A stretch of DNA of 64,000 bases. Origin: Hymenolepis diminuta (lineage: Eukaryota; Platyhelminthes; Cestoda; Cyclophyllidea; Hymenolepididae). Both the position numbers and the translations under genes were made by a program. Of the stretch, positions 1 through 15,400 are shown one piece after another. The first letter of the stretch is position 1, and each line of letters starts with the position of its first letter. Location of the stretch: NCBI GenBank assembly GCA_900708905.1, contig CAADRB010000004.1:2421685-2485684 (forward strand), read 5' to 3'. Below the pieces are notes generated by a model, which saw only the letters and a list, made by a program, of their open reading frames with translations, had not been told where the DNA came from and did not search any database.

Positions 1-373
1 TCCACCGTTAATTGCTTATTCAACGTAGTTCTGTATTTCAAAAATGCATTTTCGATATGCCTCGAATTCAAGAGTAAAATTAGGACTGTTTTATTAATGC
101 AATTTTAATCTCCCAAAAAATAAGTTTTATATTAATGCGCCGTGTGGTGTATATGATTCAGACAGTACGATATGGTGTGTAAATATGGCAAAATTAAAAT
201 ATAATTAATTGATCAAAAATAACAAAACAAAATATGACCTGCAAATAATTTTTTATAATTATTTGTTTGTCTGAACTAAAATCTTAAATCATAGGGAGAT
301 TCAGGGTTAGTAATATTACGAAAAATTAGTTTTGTGATATTATTTTGATTTAGTTTTGATGGAAATTAAATAA
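1..373. other. AT-rich upstream region of the kinase gene
   Basis: No coding signal was seen. It should hold the kinase promoter and 5' UTR or a 5' non-coding exon boundary. I see no convincing TATA box or GC box. Confidence 0.4.
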
Positions 374-420
374 ATGGAACAGTTTAATAAATTATATTTA
401 CTTGGAGAAAAGATTGGCGA
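374..420 (+). CDS. Kinase exon 1: start codon and first half of the glycine loop
   Basis: It encodes residues 1-15 plus two bases, reading [15 protein letters not shown]. An in-frame TAA occupies 371-373, so no longer reading is possible within this exon. The donor at 421 opens a 32-bp intron. Splicing completes the P-loop as G-D-G-N-F, which strongly supports the junction. Confidence 0.75.
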
Positions 421-3400
421 GTATGTTCTTCTTTATTAATATATTCTTTCAGTGGTAATTTCGCTGAAGTTAAGATTTGCGAATGCCGGAAAACCGGCAA
501 GAAATTTGCAGCAAAAATTATTAAAATGAAACGCAAAACCGTATTTGGAAACTATGATCCTAATTCACGGGGAATGACTCCAGAGGAAGTTGAACGTGAA
601 GTACATGTTCTTCGCTCCATCGATCACCACACAATAGTTAAATTGTATGAGATTTATGAACATGAGGATTATTCCATCATCATTCTGGAACTGTAAGAAT
701 CATTATTTTGATTTTAATTTTAAATCAAATTATTTCTGTCAAATTAATTTATTTGAAATAATTGTTTAACAGCGTTACTGGAGGAGAACTTTTCGCTCGA
801 GTTGCTGAGTTTGAAAGACTTGAGGAGCAAGAAGCTGTTTATTTCATCAGTCAAACACTACTTGGAGTTCATCATATGCATCAACTTGGAATAGTTCATT
901 TGGATCTCAAGGTAAATATAATTCATAAAAAGAAATGTATCTCTATAAAGTTCGTACACATTCATAAGATGTTTTTTTTGTTAATGTCATGCTCATCCTT
1001 GTTTTCATTGGGTTATAAGATGTAAATCTTGTATAATTTCTGCAATAATTTCTTAACATTTTAGAGGCTATTTTTCCCATATCATAAGATAGGTTAGATT
1101 CAAATAACCATTTATTCTTATTTTGCTTGAGATCTACAGCGTTATTTCTTGAAAGTTAGAAGTATTTTCCTGTTTAATATTACATATGTAATAATATCAT
1201 TAAAGTTCTCAGGTCTTTTTGGTAATGTTTCTGCCTTGTATACCGACAGCTGTCCTCTCATGTATAAAGTGAAATTGCATGAAAACATCACATTTTCTTT
1301 AATATCTCTTATTACCTCAAAATTCTATCTGAACCTTCTGGAATTTCTCGCTTAGTTTTCCTCGTTTGATGTAACCGAGGCAGATTGCAAGGTTAATTTT
1401 TTTAGTGTCCATATTTATGTGATTATGGGAGCGTTTATTACAGTCTCTTCTATTTAACCCCTTTAAGCGCTACAAAGTACATCGAATGTTCTGAATAACT
1501 CCTCTTATTGGCCGTGTGAATCACTAAGGTTGCAGTCGTACTACCTTCTATTGAAATAAATTATGAAATAACTTTCAGTGATGTATTTAGACACTACCTG
1601 AGATAAAATATGAAATGCTGAAGTTTATTTAATCGATAGAGGTAGTTAAGCAACTGCGAATAACCCACCTGGTGTCCTTTCAAAAGTACTTTTATTTTTT
1701 ATTGCTTTCTTAAATGGAATTTTAAAAATGGTACTTCATGAAGTACTTCTTAATGAGGCACTGTTTTGAAAAAAAGTTATAGCAAATTTAATGAATGTAA
1801 TATATGTTGTATTAAATTTGGGAACACCACACCTGAGAATTTCACATTTTTATTTTTAGTTGAATTAAAATGATAAAATGAAAGTTATATCAGCAAGTTT
1901 TAATTCTCATTGTCGTTCAAGTAAAGTAAACTATTAAATACTTCTCATTACTAAAATTTTTTAATGATTATTTTTGATAATCTAGAACCTTCGTTTTCAT
2001 CAAAAGTGACATCTTTCTTCTCTACTTATTGATTTGTTGTCTTTTTATTAATTTTCCAAGAGAAGAAATCAGCTCAAACTCTAAGAATTTCGTGGAGAAG
2101 CAGTTTTTGGAACATTCAGATTCTTTTAACAATTAATAATCTACTTATCTGAATCTCAGAAGATATACGTACAGATCATAAAGGCAAGTTCTTAGGGGCC
2201 TAAGTAAACATTCCATTCATGTAAGGAAAGAGCGAAAAGTATGCCCAACATTTATAATAAACATTAAGTTCCCTTTTGGACACGCGGGGCTTTCGATACT
2301 TGGAGTTTATAAGAGAAGTTTGTGGAATTTAGTACAATTTTTTAAAAATCATTTTCACTATAATTATTTTGGTAAAAGGATAACCAAATGGTCCCTTTCT
2401 ATCAACCCTCCGTTGGCACAGTGGTCAACGTACACGTCTGCCAGGTGGCGATAGAGAATCTCATCGGCACACATCTGTTGATTTGGATATTCATCAGTTA
2501 AGTCTGATCAACGAGAAGGGAGGCAGAATAAGAATTTTTCATAAAAGCGGCCCCAGAATACCTTCTCTCTACATAAGTCCATTGTTACTAATTCTTTCCT
2601 TAACCGGCCTAGGATGTTCTTTTTCACTAATTATCACTTATAAATTACCATAATTCTTTGTGAGGAACTTTAAAAATGGAAACCAGGATGGTTAGAGAAA
2701 CAGTGTTCAAATCGTCACTTTATTTTATAAATGTTGCAGCATTGTTTGACTAAAATTTCCATTAGGTAAATTCACTAATACTTTATTGAAAATTTACAAG
2801 TGCTGTGATATGTACATTCCCAGTTTTGCTTTTTCACACGTTTAATGTTTAATTTTTTCACTAAGAGGTGAAATAACTGAGGGAATTAAAAGATTGCGTT
2901 GTAAATTCATTTGCCTTTTGAATGCCACAATTAGGACAAGCAACCTTGAGAGGAAATAGTTACTAATTATAATTGAAAGGAAATAGATTTTATTTTGCAT
3001 TACATTTTCATGGATTAGTTGCATGATCCACATCTCCCTTATATTATAAAAATATAACCATGAGGATTTTGATAATACTTTAACATTACTGTCTATTGTC
3101 AACTACGCAGATATGTTTTTTAAGTTTTAATCATGAGAAAGCATCTGAATATACGGAATTGGAAAGGAATCCAATAAGGTGTAAAGTAGTGGAGAGGGTA
3201 TGGTGGGGGAGGATGGGGGCGGAGCGTGCCGAAAATAAGCAAATTATAAAGTCAGTACATCGAAAGCTTTACTCTATTTAAAATCAGTAGCACGGCGTCG
3301 CCTTTATTTTCAAAAAGGTAAGAATTTACGTCGTAACGTTCAATCTTCATTTTTTGACTATCAGAGGTCTACGTGAGATTATGTCGACTGTATTCAGAGC

Positions 3401-6400
3401 ACATTGACCGGTTGAATTATTTCTGTGGTTGGTCATGCATTTGCATCCTTTACAGCCAATAATAAATAGTCGAGATAAGAAGCTCCGCATTTAACCTAGT
3501 AGTACTCACTACAACTCACTCAAAGTGAAGAAATACTCAGTATTACTGCTTACCTGAGCCTGCAATGTTACGAACACGGTAACATCTAAAGGCCCACTAA
3601 GGAGTGAAAATTACGCTTATGAGCGAATTGCATTTAAAAAAATAACGGAGTAAATTATCAGAGGCTGTGAGAAATAAGTACCGAGGAAAAAAAACATTAC
3701 TGAATATTTAATTTATTTTAGGGAAAATGTAAATTTCAAATGAAATAAAACCTCTTTGAGGTCCAGACATTATTACCTACTTCCAATATACCAGCTCCAC
3801 CCATAATTTAACCATTTGCTGTCTAAAGACTTTTGGAGGAATCAAAATAGTAAAATTTTTGCCTTACTAAAGATAATCCAAAGGAAAATTATTTACTGCC
3901 CAAAATCGGAATATGTATAAGGTTTCTTGTATTATGTCCTTCTAAGTTTACTGAAACAGATTTGCCCTATTTGGATCCATGTCTTTGTAATCACATATTT
4001 GTCCAAATACTGGGTAAGAAAGTCTGTTCCGAATATCACATGTTTCAGAATGAGGAAACTATTTTCATATATATTTCCAGAAGGAAAGCACTTGTGACGT
4101 ATAGACTCCTTTGATCCAAGGTGTCCCAGTTACTGTATGCGGAGGAAAATTTCTGATCTGGATCTTATGACAGAGATGACTATTGCTTAGCATTGGATTT
4201 TCAGAAATGGGTATACACCAAACTGTATGTAATATTTATTTAAATCAAAAATAATAAAATTAGCTTTTTTATTATTAAATATTTAAAATAAATTTTCAAA
4301 TATATTATTAGATATCAAATAGGCACATAATAATACCAACGTTATCCAATGGGGAAAAGTTTTAATATTTTTTTCCGTAAAATTGTCTCGTACAATTTCC
4401 ACTTTACAATTCGACGGGATAAAAAGCATTACGTGTAAAAATAGAGAAATTACTTCAATAATAATGAAAAAAACACATTTGAATATCTATATAAGGTAAC
4501 TAAATACGATTGTTTCTATTTGCTATAATGGTTTTGTTGTAAAATTAGTACTCTGGTATAGGGGAGGAGTAGGTTCATTAAGCGAAATGTTGTGGATAAA
4601 ATAGGAGTGAATACCTTTATAGAGCGACCTTATGCATCTAAAGTTGCAATAACATCGGGAGAAAAGCTAATTTAGGAGTCTTGCAAGTTAGGATAAGATC
4701 TACTCCCTAACAAATCTGATGAAATTTTTAAAGGCTTACAAGATAAGACAGGTTTTCCCAAAATCAGAAGGCCAGGAATCGAGTTGAAACATTATTCAAT
4801 TGGAAAGAGAGAGGAAAATAGAGTAGGAGAAAGGGTTAATGTGTTTTTAAGCATGCAAAGTTGTGAGAAAAATGAGAAATCGTGTATAAGCTATATTATC
4901 AAATTATATATCTCTAGTATTCTCTTCGTTAAGTCAAATGGGTCAATTTCAAAGGCTAGAAGTGAATTGACTAGATGGGTGATCTTTAAGATATGAAACT
5001 TGAAGATATCAGTTACATTAGATAAAGACTTCTCAAAGTGTGGGGACATTAACTCCCAAGAGATTTTAGTTAAGATAACTTTTGAGTGAAAATTGTATCA
5101 AACGTCAGTTTTCTACAAACAAAAGTTTGAATTTGCATTCATTTTGAGGACATTTTATAGATTGAAAATCAGATTTTCATGAGCACATGTTTGTATACAT
5201 ACGCAGCGCGTAATTCGTAAAAAATCAGTCACTCTATTAAAATGCATACGTAAAGGACTGTTTAAGTGTTAGCAGCTTTCAGATCATCAACGTTTGCTGA
5301 GTGATTAAGTAGGCTAAATCAAGCCAAATATTTGTATTGATACATCGATTTAAGCTGAAAAGTTGCGTTCGGACCTCTGAAAATGTTTTTTTGTAATGCA
5401 ATGCTCTTACGAAGTAAAGGTAAGTCAGTTACTACATATTCTTTGTTGAATTTGATTTTTATTCCTCTTTACGTTATGGTTCAACACAGGCGTGGCTGTT
5501 TTTTTTCCATTTTTCATTCAATTTTCATTTAATTTTATCACGGAATGTTTGAAATTCATACACTCTTACCACTTATTTGTTACGTCAATACGTTCCTGAA
5601 TTATACTTGATTTTCTGTTCAATTAGTTGACACTCCTTTTTACCTCCAAACTGCCATGTTAATCACTTTGTGAATTCTTCTAATTAATGTTGGGTGATGG
5701 GGCAGAAAAAGCTGCTTCCAAGATTCATTTGGCAGTTGTTTTTTACCATGAAAAATAGGCATCCACACCTCACTTTCTTTCCCTTATACAGAAGAAGGAC
5801 ATGCAGATGGGGAATGGCACCCACACAAATGTGTGATGATTCATCCAAAATGCTGAATTCATCCTGGACGCTGCTTTGCCCATTGATACGTCTTGTTCAT
5901 AATACGAATTGAGATCTCTTTTTCTATGCATGCAATCAAACCATAGAACATATTAAGAGGCATGGAAATGTCTATTGAATAATAAATGAGCAAGTCTGCG
6001 CTGAAATTAATTCTCTTGAGATCATTCATGCTTCTGCATTTTCATTCGATAAAATGCATGTTTCGTTTCGAGATTATAAAAATTGGTGTTCGCTTCACTG
6101 TTAAATTTTAACGAAACCGCAAATGCTGATCTGATCCTCTATATTTAAATGTCAAATATAATTCTATGCTAGAGATGGCTGTTATTACACTTTCAATTTC
6201 CTTCTATTTAAACTCTACCCTTCTGTGTGGTTGCCGTCATTATTCAGATTGGCTTAGTTCAAAACAGTTCTTTGCTCTTGTTAAGTTATGTTTCTGCATG
6301 GGACCCAGAACTTTCGAATAATAACACAAATCATTTCATAAGAGAGATTGAAGGCTGATATTGATCGAATTCGCTTGCAGTAAACTACTGATGATGTTTA

Positions 6401-9400
6401 GATGTTAGAACATCTAAATTATTATTCAATTCCCATTTTGACAATCAATAGAGACTGGTTGGCTAGCTCTAAACACCAAAAACACGAATTATTACTGACA
6501 GACCTGGAGATCAGACCAAATTAGTCTTATTTGTTAAATCAAAATGACAGCTTGATGAGTCCAGAAGTAGGGTCCTTTAAATATCCGATATCCACTTCAT
6601 CCCATATTTGCATTATTGTACTGTAGTGGCACTTCTCAATTTTCAAATTTACCAGAAAAATCGGTGCTATTGTTTGAAATATGTACTCAAAATTTCTAAT
6701 GAATCTTGGCGAGCTCTGCTCGCTGTAAATTACGATTAATGTTTCTTTATACTTTTCCATATAAATTATGGGTGTAAAACTAATGAAATGACCGCTAATT
6801 TTTTACCACTCTTTCCTTTCTCCTTTCCAGTGTGATCGTCCAAACACCAGTGGTCTTATGATCTGGGGAAGTTTTTTGGATCCTGTCATCTTTCAAGATT
6901 ATAGGATTTTCAAACCAAACTCAAATTATAAAAAATAGTTTTACCACTTTACTACAATTCTTGTAATTAGATTTCCATTATTTGTATGCCGTAATAATAG
7001 TTATTAATGGATTTTATGCAGGTATAGTGTCATTCGTCTCTATCTTTTGAACTCTTGATATCTACCCAGTGAATACAAATAAACTAGTAAGAAAGACTGG
7101 GTGACTCGACCTCCACCAGGGCTAGAGAATCGGATAGTATAAAATATATTAATTATATCCATAGCTAATATTTTGTCTGTATTTGCGCCCTTTTAGCCGG
7201 AGAATATAATGATCGAGGATATGGAAACAAAGCGGATTAAAATTATTGATTTCGGATTGGCGCGAAAGCTGAATCCCAATGAAGTGATACAGGACATGGC
7301 CGGAACGCCGGAATTCTGTGGTGTGTTATTTTTTCTTATATATATATATATATATGCTCTTTCCTTACTTATAATCTCAATAAATTTTAAAAATATTCAC
7401 GAAGACTCGTATATCAAATACGAATATTAGGATTTTGATACTTGACATATAATTTAATAGTTTTTCTAAAGTCTATATAACAATAAATTAATTATCACTC
7501 ATTGTTTGTAATAAAAGCGCTTCTGTATATAGAGGCCTCAAAATCAAATAATTCATTTTCTAATAACCCTATTTGTATATATTAAATCTGAGACCTTGAG
7601 TTTTGCATTAAAATTCTTGGTCAAAGGATTCTGTAACTATTCATAACTACTTATGTAAAAGTCATTGCATTGTGTCTCGATATGTTAACACCTTCTTGAT
7701 CTTTATAGGAATTTGCTTTTTAATCATTCTGCAAGAGATCTCTTTCTTATTGAAATTAGAATCTTTTGTCCCTATCATTAAAATTTCAGATCGTTCGTGT
7801 TTGTCTTAATTCGAATTTTTTGGCGTATTTTTCACATACGCGAACAGCAATATTTTCTGAAAAGCATTCTGTTAGTTTTCATCAAATCTACTAAAAGAAT
7901 TATTTTATGAATGTCTTACTATTAGGCAGTATAAATTTGGGTTCAAGTCTATTAAATGCGTATCTTTAAGTGTGAAATTTTTCTGAACGTCTTTGTTGTT
8001 CTTTTCACCAATGAGGCCTAAATTTGCGGCAAAATTAAGTCAATTTCTGTTAACAGCAGTAGTTGATTATTAATTAGAATGTTCAAGGCATCTTTAAATG
8101 AATGGAGTCCGTACCAAGTCGCAGTGTTTATCGACCAATTGTGACTACTGCCAGAAACATGACCAGCAAACGTATTAAACACACAAAATGCGTATGGATG
8201 CATGTGCAAAGGTCATCGTTGTATAGGATTGGTCCTCCACCTTCACCCCCCTGCACCTCGCATAGTTTCGCAATGCCCCCAAAGAGAGGGAGAGAGCGAG
8301 AAAGAGGATGCCAAAAATCCACGTCTGGATCACTTTCTCTAATCGATCCAATTCAACATATCATTCTTCTTACTTCGGATAAGTAATTGAGTTAGAAACC
8401 TTATACTAAGAGTTGATGTCTAAAGGACGAAGCACGATTAGATGATGTCACATCTTTTCCTTTATCTCATGCTACATATGATCACTCATTTCGGAGTCTT
8501 TTTCGAAAGGAATAGTGACTCATCGTGAGAATCTTAGTGTTTTTCAAGATAATGTTATTACTGTTATCATTATTCTATCCTATTGCGGTAATTGGAACTG
8601 TGAAGATATGTGTATCTTTATACTAAATACCAACGTTGAGAGACGAAGTTTCTGGAAATATATGAAAGACTTCACTATTATGATTGTACTAAAGTTGTTA
8701 TTAATCCAGAATAAATTCAAAAATTCGTCCAAGGAAGCGTTTCCAACGCTCTTCTTGGGCGAGGGGATGACATTATAGATCATCCCTACAGAGTAACCCG
8801 AGTTCTGCCATTGTCTTCATTGCCCAAATTTGACCATTTCGGCTGGCCATTCAGCTCATTTAATGTGCACCAGTGGGCATCGGACCTTTTACCTCTAAAA
8901 TATGCTGACATACGAAGTTTTTTACTGATTAGGTAGAGCATTTCGAATTCAGTGATCTATGCTATCACATTAAAAATTTGTTCTTCTGTTGCAATTTGAT
9001 AAAGCAAACTATCGTAATTACCGTTGGCTGTGCGGAAATAAAAATTTTATACACTAAAGTACTTGACTGCTAAAGTATTAATAATAAGCAATTTTAGCGT
9101 AATTATTTGATAGGTAAGCAACTATCCAGCCTTGAAGACCATGTCAATGTACTCTTTTTAATAAAAATAACCCGTGATCACTCTGAAACGAAAATGAAGA
9201 GCTATATACCATTTGTGTGTTAAATAAAGTACTCTTTGTCTGTCAATAAAAAAATATCATTTTAACTTTTTCATGAAACACCTGATTAAGAAAATGCAAA
9301 TGAAGTCAAATGTTATACAATGCCATTTTGCACCATGAGTGGTCTTCGTAAAGAAATTTTGTCTGAACTTGATCTAATATCCAAAGCAAAGAGGATATAA

Positions 9401-12400
9401 AGGACACTATTGGACTAATCGCCATTCAAATAAGAGACAAGTTCTTAATTTCATGGCTGAGTTTCTGATATTGCTTTTTACTCCTCATCAATTTATTGAT
9501 TGTTATTATATAATATTAGAATAGAAGAAAGCAGTTATGTTTCAGTGAAAGAAACTTCTTGCTAAAGTAAGTTAGTCAAATTTAATTTAAAAAATTTAAC
9601 AATACCAATTCAATTACTCACTTATTATGATCCTTAATGTCTATACTTAGAGTTAGAGCTACAATGCATAGGAATATTCAAGGGAGAGAAATTTATTAAT
9701 TCTGACTGACAAAAATCGGTGTCAGGTAAAGGTTACGCTCATTTATCATCTTCTTCAACTTAGATCACCTGATTCCCTCTACAATTTGCTCAGAACTTTT
9801 AAGGCAATTCTTTGTTCAATTCCTCTTTCGTTTTATTGAATTAATGCATTAATTCCGTGTACCCGATAACTACACTGACTCAGAAAGAGTTCACATTAGA
9901 GAGTTTTTCCAAACTAAATCAATAGAACTGACTTACTTGACAAGTGTTTTGTACCATTATTATTATATTTGATATATTAAATAGCCACCGGAGCATGTTT
10001 TTTTGAGAATTATATTGCATTTGTTAACTAAATCAAGGTATATTTGCAAACCTAAAGTCATAATACCATAGCGATATCTTACGTGGTTAAATAATTCGAA
10101 ATAGGTTCTAAATTGAATTAATCTCATATTTTTATTTAACAGTTCCCATTTGGATCAAAGTTTGCATACCTGTATAGGAGAGACTAATATTTCAGCTTGG
10201 TTTATTATTACTGCTATTTTCAAAATGAGCCTTGTTTTGCTAAATTGGTGTTATGCTTGAATGTTGAATTTAAATGATAACTTTGAAATTGTTATTATCG
10301 TAGAGGTCATTTGATGATTCAATCTGAGATCAGTGATATTCTGATATTTATTAATCAAGAACGAATGTGCGATTGGTAGACTTCCGGATTAGAAGGCATG
10401 TTCAAGCAGAATAGTTCAGCATTTTTGTGATCTTATCTAAGAATAAATTCTTAAAGCCAAAATATGCACCGTAAAAGTCAAATATAAGAAAATATTACAT
10501 CTTGTAGCAGATGGTACACCTGACTAAGTCTTAGAAGTCCAAATTGTCGCAGACATATACAACAAGCCCCCAAGGGAGTCCTTTAGTTTAAGTTGCCCCC
10601 AATATTAGCTGCAAAATTATTGTGAATGCACTTAATCCTACGCTGCACGAATTTTGATCGCTAACTGGCATGTGCGCCCGCCCTTGCGTGGTACACGGTC
10701 GGTAGTACATCCAGAATGTTCTATCACGCGTGAGATCCCTTTGGACAGCCTTGACAGCGTTGTGCAGTCCACCGTCTAAAAATCCCGTTTAAAAGTTCCA
10801 GAAAATCTGATAATTACTGGCGCAAAATAATTTAATTAAGGAATTTGCCTAATTGTTTGCTTAAAATATACCTGAAATTTTTTTGCCTCTGAGAAATTTA
10901 CATATGCAAAACAGTTTGATGAACAATTAATTATAAAATTTGCAATAATCAGCTACTTTCAAACGCAACAATGTTTTTCATTAATTTACAATATTTATAT
11001 ATGTGTTTATTTTATTATTTTAGTTGAAAATTTATCTATTTTAATAGGAAATTTTATTTTATACATAAATAACTTTAATTGCATAAAATGAAATCAGTGA
11101 AATAATTTTTACGAGTTTTAATCATGGAAAAACATTTGAATAAGGGGAACACTAAATAAGTAAGTCAAATGAAATATGAAATGGGGGGAGGGGAGGGGGA
11201 AGGTCAAATATAAGTGAATCATGAAGTTGGTACATCACAAGTCTTGCTTTACTTGAAATCAGGAACATTGAATTGTTCATATTTTCAAAAAGGGGAAAAT
11301 TTACATTTTGTTATCCTAATGTTCACTCTTCATCATTTGACTCCGAGATTCATGGATTTCCATTGCATTCAGAGCTCGTTAGCCGGTTTACTTATTTCCG
11401 TCGTTGGTCATCTCACTCCGATTCATTCGGATCTTTAACAACCAAGAGCAAGTGGATGAGATTCGCGCCGGTCTATTCACCATCGCACTACTTACTTGTG
11501 CAATTAAACTTACTAATTAAGAACAATTTTCTTTAAGATTGCAGTGATTTTATTTCCCCTATGTTTTGAACTTTTTGTTAATAAAAGTGGAATTCGTAGA
11601 AGATTGACTTTACTGTGAAAAGTTTAAATTTCTTATCAGTAGGAAATTGCAGCGTATTTGAACAGTATGGGAATGAAAAGAAATCTCCCTGTATTGGGGA
11701 TTAGAAGGAAACTACTTATTCTCAAAACCATAAGCATGAAATGTAAGGTATACGCTATTTTGAGTTTGCTGAATATTCTAGAAACGTATTGATATTTTCC
11801 CATTGGTAAAAAACTTTCCAAGCCCATTAGGAGAAGTATTTACGGAACTGGACTTGCTTAGAGGAAATTTATCCTGGAACCAATCACATTCTAGCCACCT
11901 CCCTCCTTGACTCATGCGCAATCATGGATCTTTCAAATAAAGAGTAGCTGCTGGAGAAAAGTTATAGAGTTTTGCGAATCCTTGAAATAATTGAAAAATA
12001 ATTGTGGATAAATAAAAAATATTTGCATAAAATGTTTTTTTTCGGAGATTAATTACAGCCCTAGATTAAATTAGCTACTGCGTTTTCTGCTGTAGAAAGG
12101 CAAAAAATTAAAGTAGCCGTCTTTTGTGCAATTAATCGTACAATTAATATTGTTATTAATAACCCCAGTCTGATTTTTGTTTATATCAAATCCTATTTAT
12201 TTGCCTCCTGCCATATTTTCAAATAGTAAATAATTATTTATCACCGATTTAATTGACTTTCTAGATATTTTGGTCCGACAAAATGCGGAATATGAATATC
12301 TGATGTTTGAATCAGTTATTTTGCAAAACATGAAGCTTAAATAACATGATTATCGAAAAAAACTGATCTAACATTTTTGATAAGTGTTTCTCCGGTTACT

Positions 12401-15400
12401 ATAAAGTTCCTCAACGTTATAGGAAAATGACCAACAGAGTGCTTATAAATTAGTTTTTTGTTATTCTTTTCATTTGAATTTGAGAGTAAATCTCAATTTC
12501 AAGCCTCAGTAAATCTTTTCTTTGAATTCTAGTTTTGATAATGTTAATTTTATAGATTTCACTGTTACCTCGGTAGCTTGCTTTTAGTGATTTAATAGAA
12601 ATTGAATTATTCTTTATTCATATAGTTGAAGACATGATCATTTATTGGTGGTATTAATATATAATTTGATTAGAGAGATACAGAGCTTTCAATATTACAT
12701 TTAAAAAAGGCGTGGGAAAAAAAATGATTATATTTTCTTTTATAGAAAGATTTCTCATGATATTAAGCCATGATTGGTGTTTCTTTGTCCCTTGGACCTT
12801 CAGAATGCTTAAGAAATCATTTCCCGCTAGAATTTAATCAGTTGGGCAATTGGGCGACGCTTGTACTGAATGTCTGCTTACATGAATGAAGCTGTAGATT
12901 TACATGCACTCTCACCGTTATAGGTCGCAGTCAGTACCTAATTTAGTTGATATCAGAGGGAAGTGTGCTTCTGAAGTTGTGCATTACTAACAGAAACTGC
13001 TAAATTTCTGCAGTAGCTAGCCCGACAATTCATACTCTGACCTTTTATAAACCCTATTAATTTCATGAAGCTTAGTAAGATCCTTAGGAAATAACTATCA
13101 AAGGTTAGGGATTTATGTGTTCAACATCTGATTATGCTCATTTCAAATGTTGACGCTGTTATTATCAGTTTATGTTCATTTCTTCGCTCTTAAAGGGCTT
13201 GCAATCCACCGCTATTTAGGAAACACACATTTGCCAATAGCAGCAAAGAAAGTGGAAAGCTTATTAAAAATACTTTTTCAGTATTGTAGAAAGAAAATTA
13301 GACTGTAAATTTTATTAATCTCTAATACTGGAAATGATCTTCAAGTTCACTGTTTGAGTATTAAAATAACTGGTCGTGAATGTGTCTGTTTTGTTGAAAT
13401 CAAATTTATTAAAACAAATCTTCTAATGCAAGAACATGTAAGTGAGCAATAATATTTTTAATTCACGTATTTACTTGGCACAATATGCACATTTTTTAAA
13501 TGCGGAACCTTTTAAGATTGAGAGGAGTTCAGACACGACTTTCACAAATTTCTATCCAACTTTTCTGCTTATGACAAGGGACTTTCAAATGAACTACAAA
13601 TAGGTGAACTGAGGCGACTCAATGGCCACATGTAAGCTTTATGGATGCATCAAATTTCTGGAAATTTGAAAACCCTCTGGAATATCTTCACTTATTAATA
13701 TATTCTGAAATGTATGTTGACACTTTAATTTAAGCATCTATGATTAGATAATTCGATCTAAAGTAAGACAACTCTCACTTTAAAGAAGCTTATCTTTTCA
13801 ACCGGAGAATGGCACCTGAATATGCAAAATATAAAAATAGCCCAGTAAAGGATGAAACGAGGTAGGAATATCAAGAGTCTCACTTATTCAATTTCCGGAA
13901 ACATCGATTTGCTCACATTACAATACTCAAATGTTCCAAAAGTTGACTTTCCACATTCGAAGATGTTCAGATCCCGTTGACCGGTTAATTTAATTGAATG
14001 GTTGGTCATGCTAATTTGATTAATTCATACTTTCATACAGTCACGAGGAGCTAAATGAAATTATTGAACGCATTTTTGAAATAACAAAGATCACTCACTT
14101 TCGGATCAGACTTGATTTTTTTGACGCATTAATAAACATTTGCGCATCATATTTTGCACAAAGTGTACTGGGTATATTTTGAAATGGAGAGTGTTCTAAG
14201 AGTTGGAGAAAGTGAGAGTTGAGTACCGATGTAGTTACGGAGGTCAAATTATTTTATTTTAGAGTATATTTCAAGTTTTTTCCATTTTCCAATCTGTCTA
14301 TCTCAAGGAAGGTGATACACTCCAACTAAAATCGGAGGTTAACTATCTGAAGGAGTTTAAAAAATTATATCTATAAAATATATGCGATCTCTTTTTCAGA
14401 CCTGCCTTAGGGACGATCATCTTTATTGATTACTGAACAGTCGTATTTTTGTGAATACATAGGCGACTTTCGAGAAATATAAATATTGATAGTAGGCGAA
14501 ACTGAAACAGAAGTAAACTCAATTAATTGAAATCCTGCAGTCCTAGACTTGTGCAAACTAGCAATATCATTCAAAAATATATTTTTAAACCGAAAATATT
14601 TACGTTTGCATCCAGATTCGGAAAAGAAAGCGAAACACTTATAACACTTTTTTTCTTTATTAAAAATATGTAACTACTTATATAGAGTTTTGGATTATTG
14701 CTATTACCTATGGCAAGGAAAAAAGTTTAAACGATCCTTCATCTTTTGAAAGAATCTGAACAATCTGAAGAAGATTCAGTAATGGGTAAGAAACCGAGTG
14801 GAAGTAGGAATTACAGTAGGTTTACTGATTCATAATCTAATGTTCCGATGTCCAAATTTTAGGATTTGCCTCATATTTCCTGAGTGAATTCATGTTCACG
14901 GCGTCCAGATCTTATTAATCAGGTTAGTAATCTGAATGGTTGATCAATTACTTTGACGCATTTTTTCTTTCGATACCCAAGGTATTAGGAAGATAATAAA
15001 AGTTCTGGATTAAAAGATTGGTTAGCTTCTTGCAAGGTCAATAATTACATTCCTGGGCATAAGCAAAAATGAGTAATGGAATGATCCCGTGTCCGAAAAA
15101 CAAATTTTTTTAATCAAATCTTATGAATTCCGCTCTTGACTTTGTAAATATTTGATTTAATTTAATGAAATATCTGAACAATACTTCAGAGTTTCACAAC
15201 TTATATTTAAAACCGTTGACAAGCACAATTAGTTTAAAATTTAGAATTTGAATTAAATGTTAAATAATGACTCTCCGACATTAAACAGATGCATCTAAAT
15301 TTATCAAATTAATCTCGACCACAACTGTTGTTCAAATGCGCTTTACTTAATCAGATGGCGCGAGTTTGAAATATCACCAATTTATGAATCATGACCAAAG

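Larger units (their letters stand above)
912..7196 (+). other. Kinase intron 3 (6.3 kb)
   Basis: AT-rich non-coding sequence with one copy of the dispersed repeat family (3121-3500), a tentative tRNA-like A-box remnant (2411-2480) and a 16-bp perfect palindrome at 1731-1746. No host exon is supported. Confidence 0.7.

Noticed and set aside
8102..8783. Several frames of 60-94 residues on both strands
   Set aside because: Overlapping on both strands, no recognisable domain, purine-rich low-complexity content; judged chance.
11214..11536. Overlapping frames of 74 and 87 residues
   Set aside because: They lie mainly within dispersed-repeat copy B and are not conserved as proteins in the other copies.
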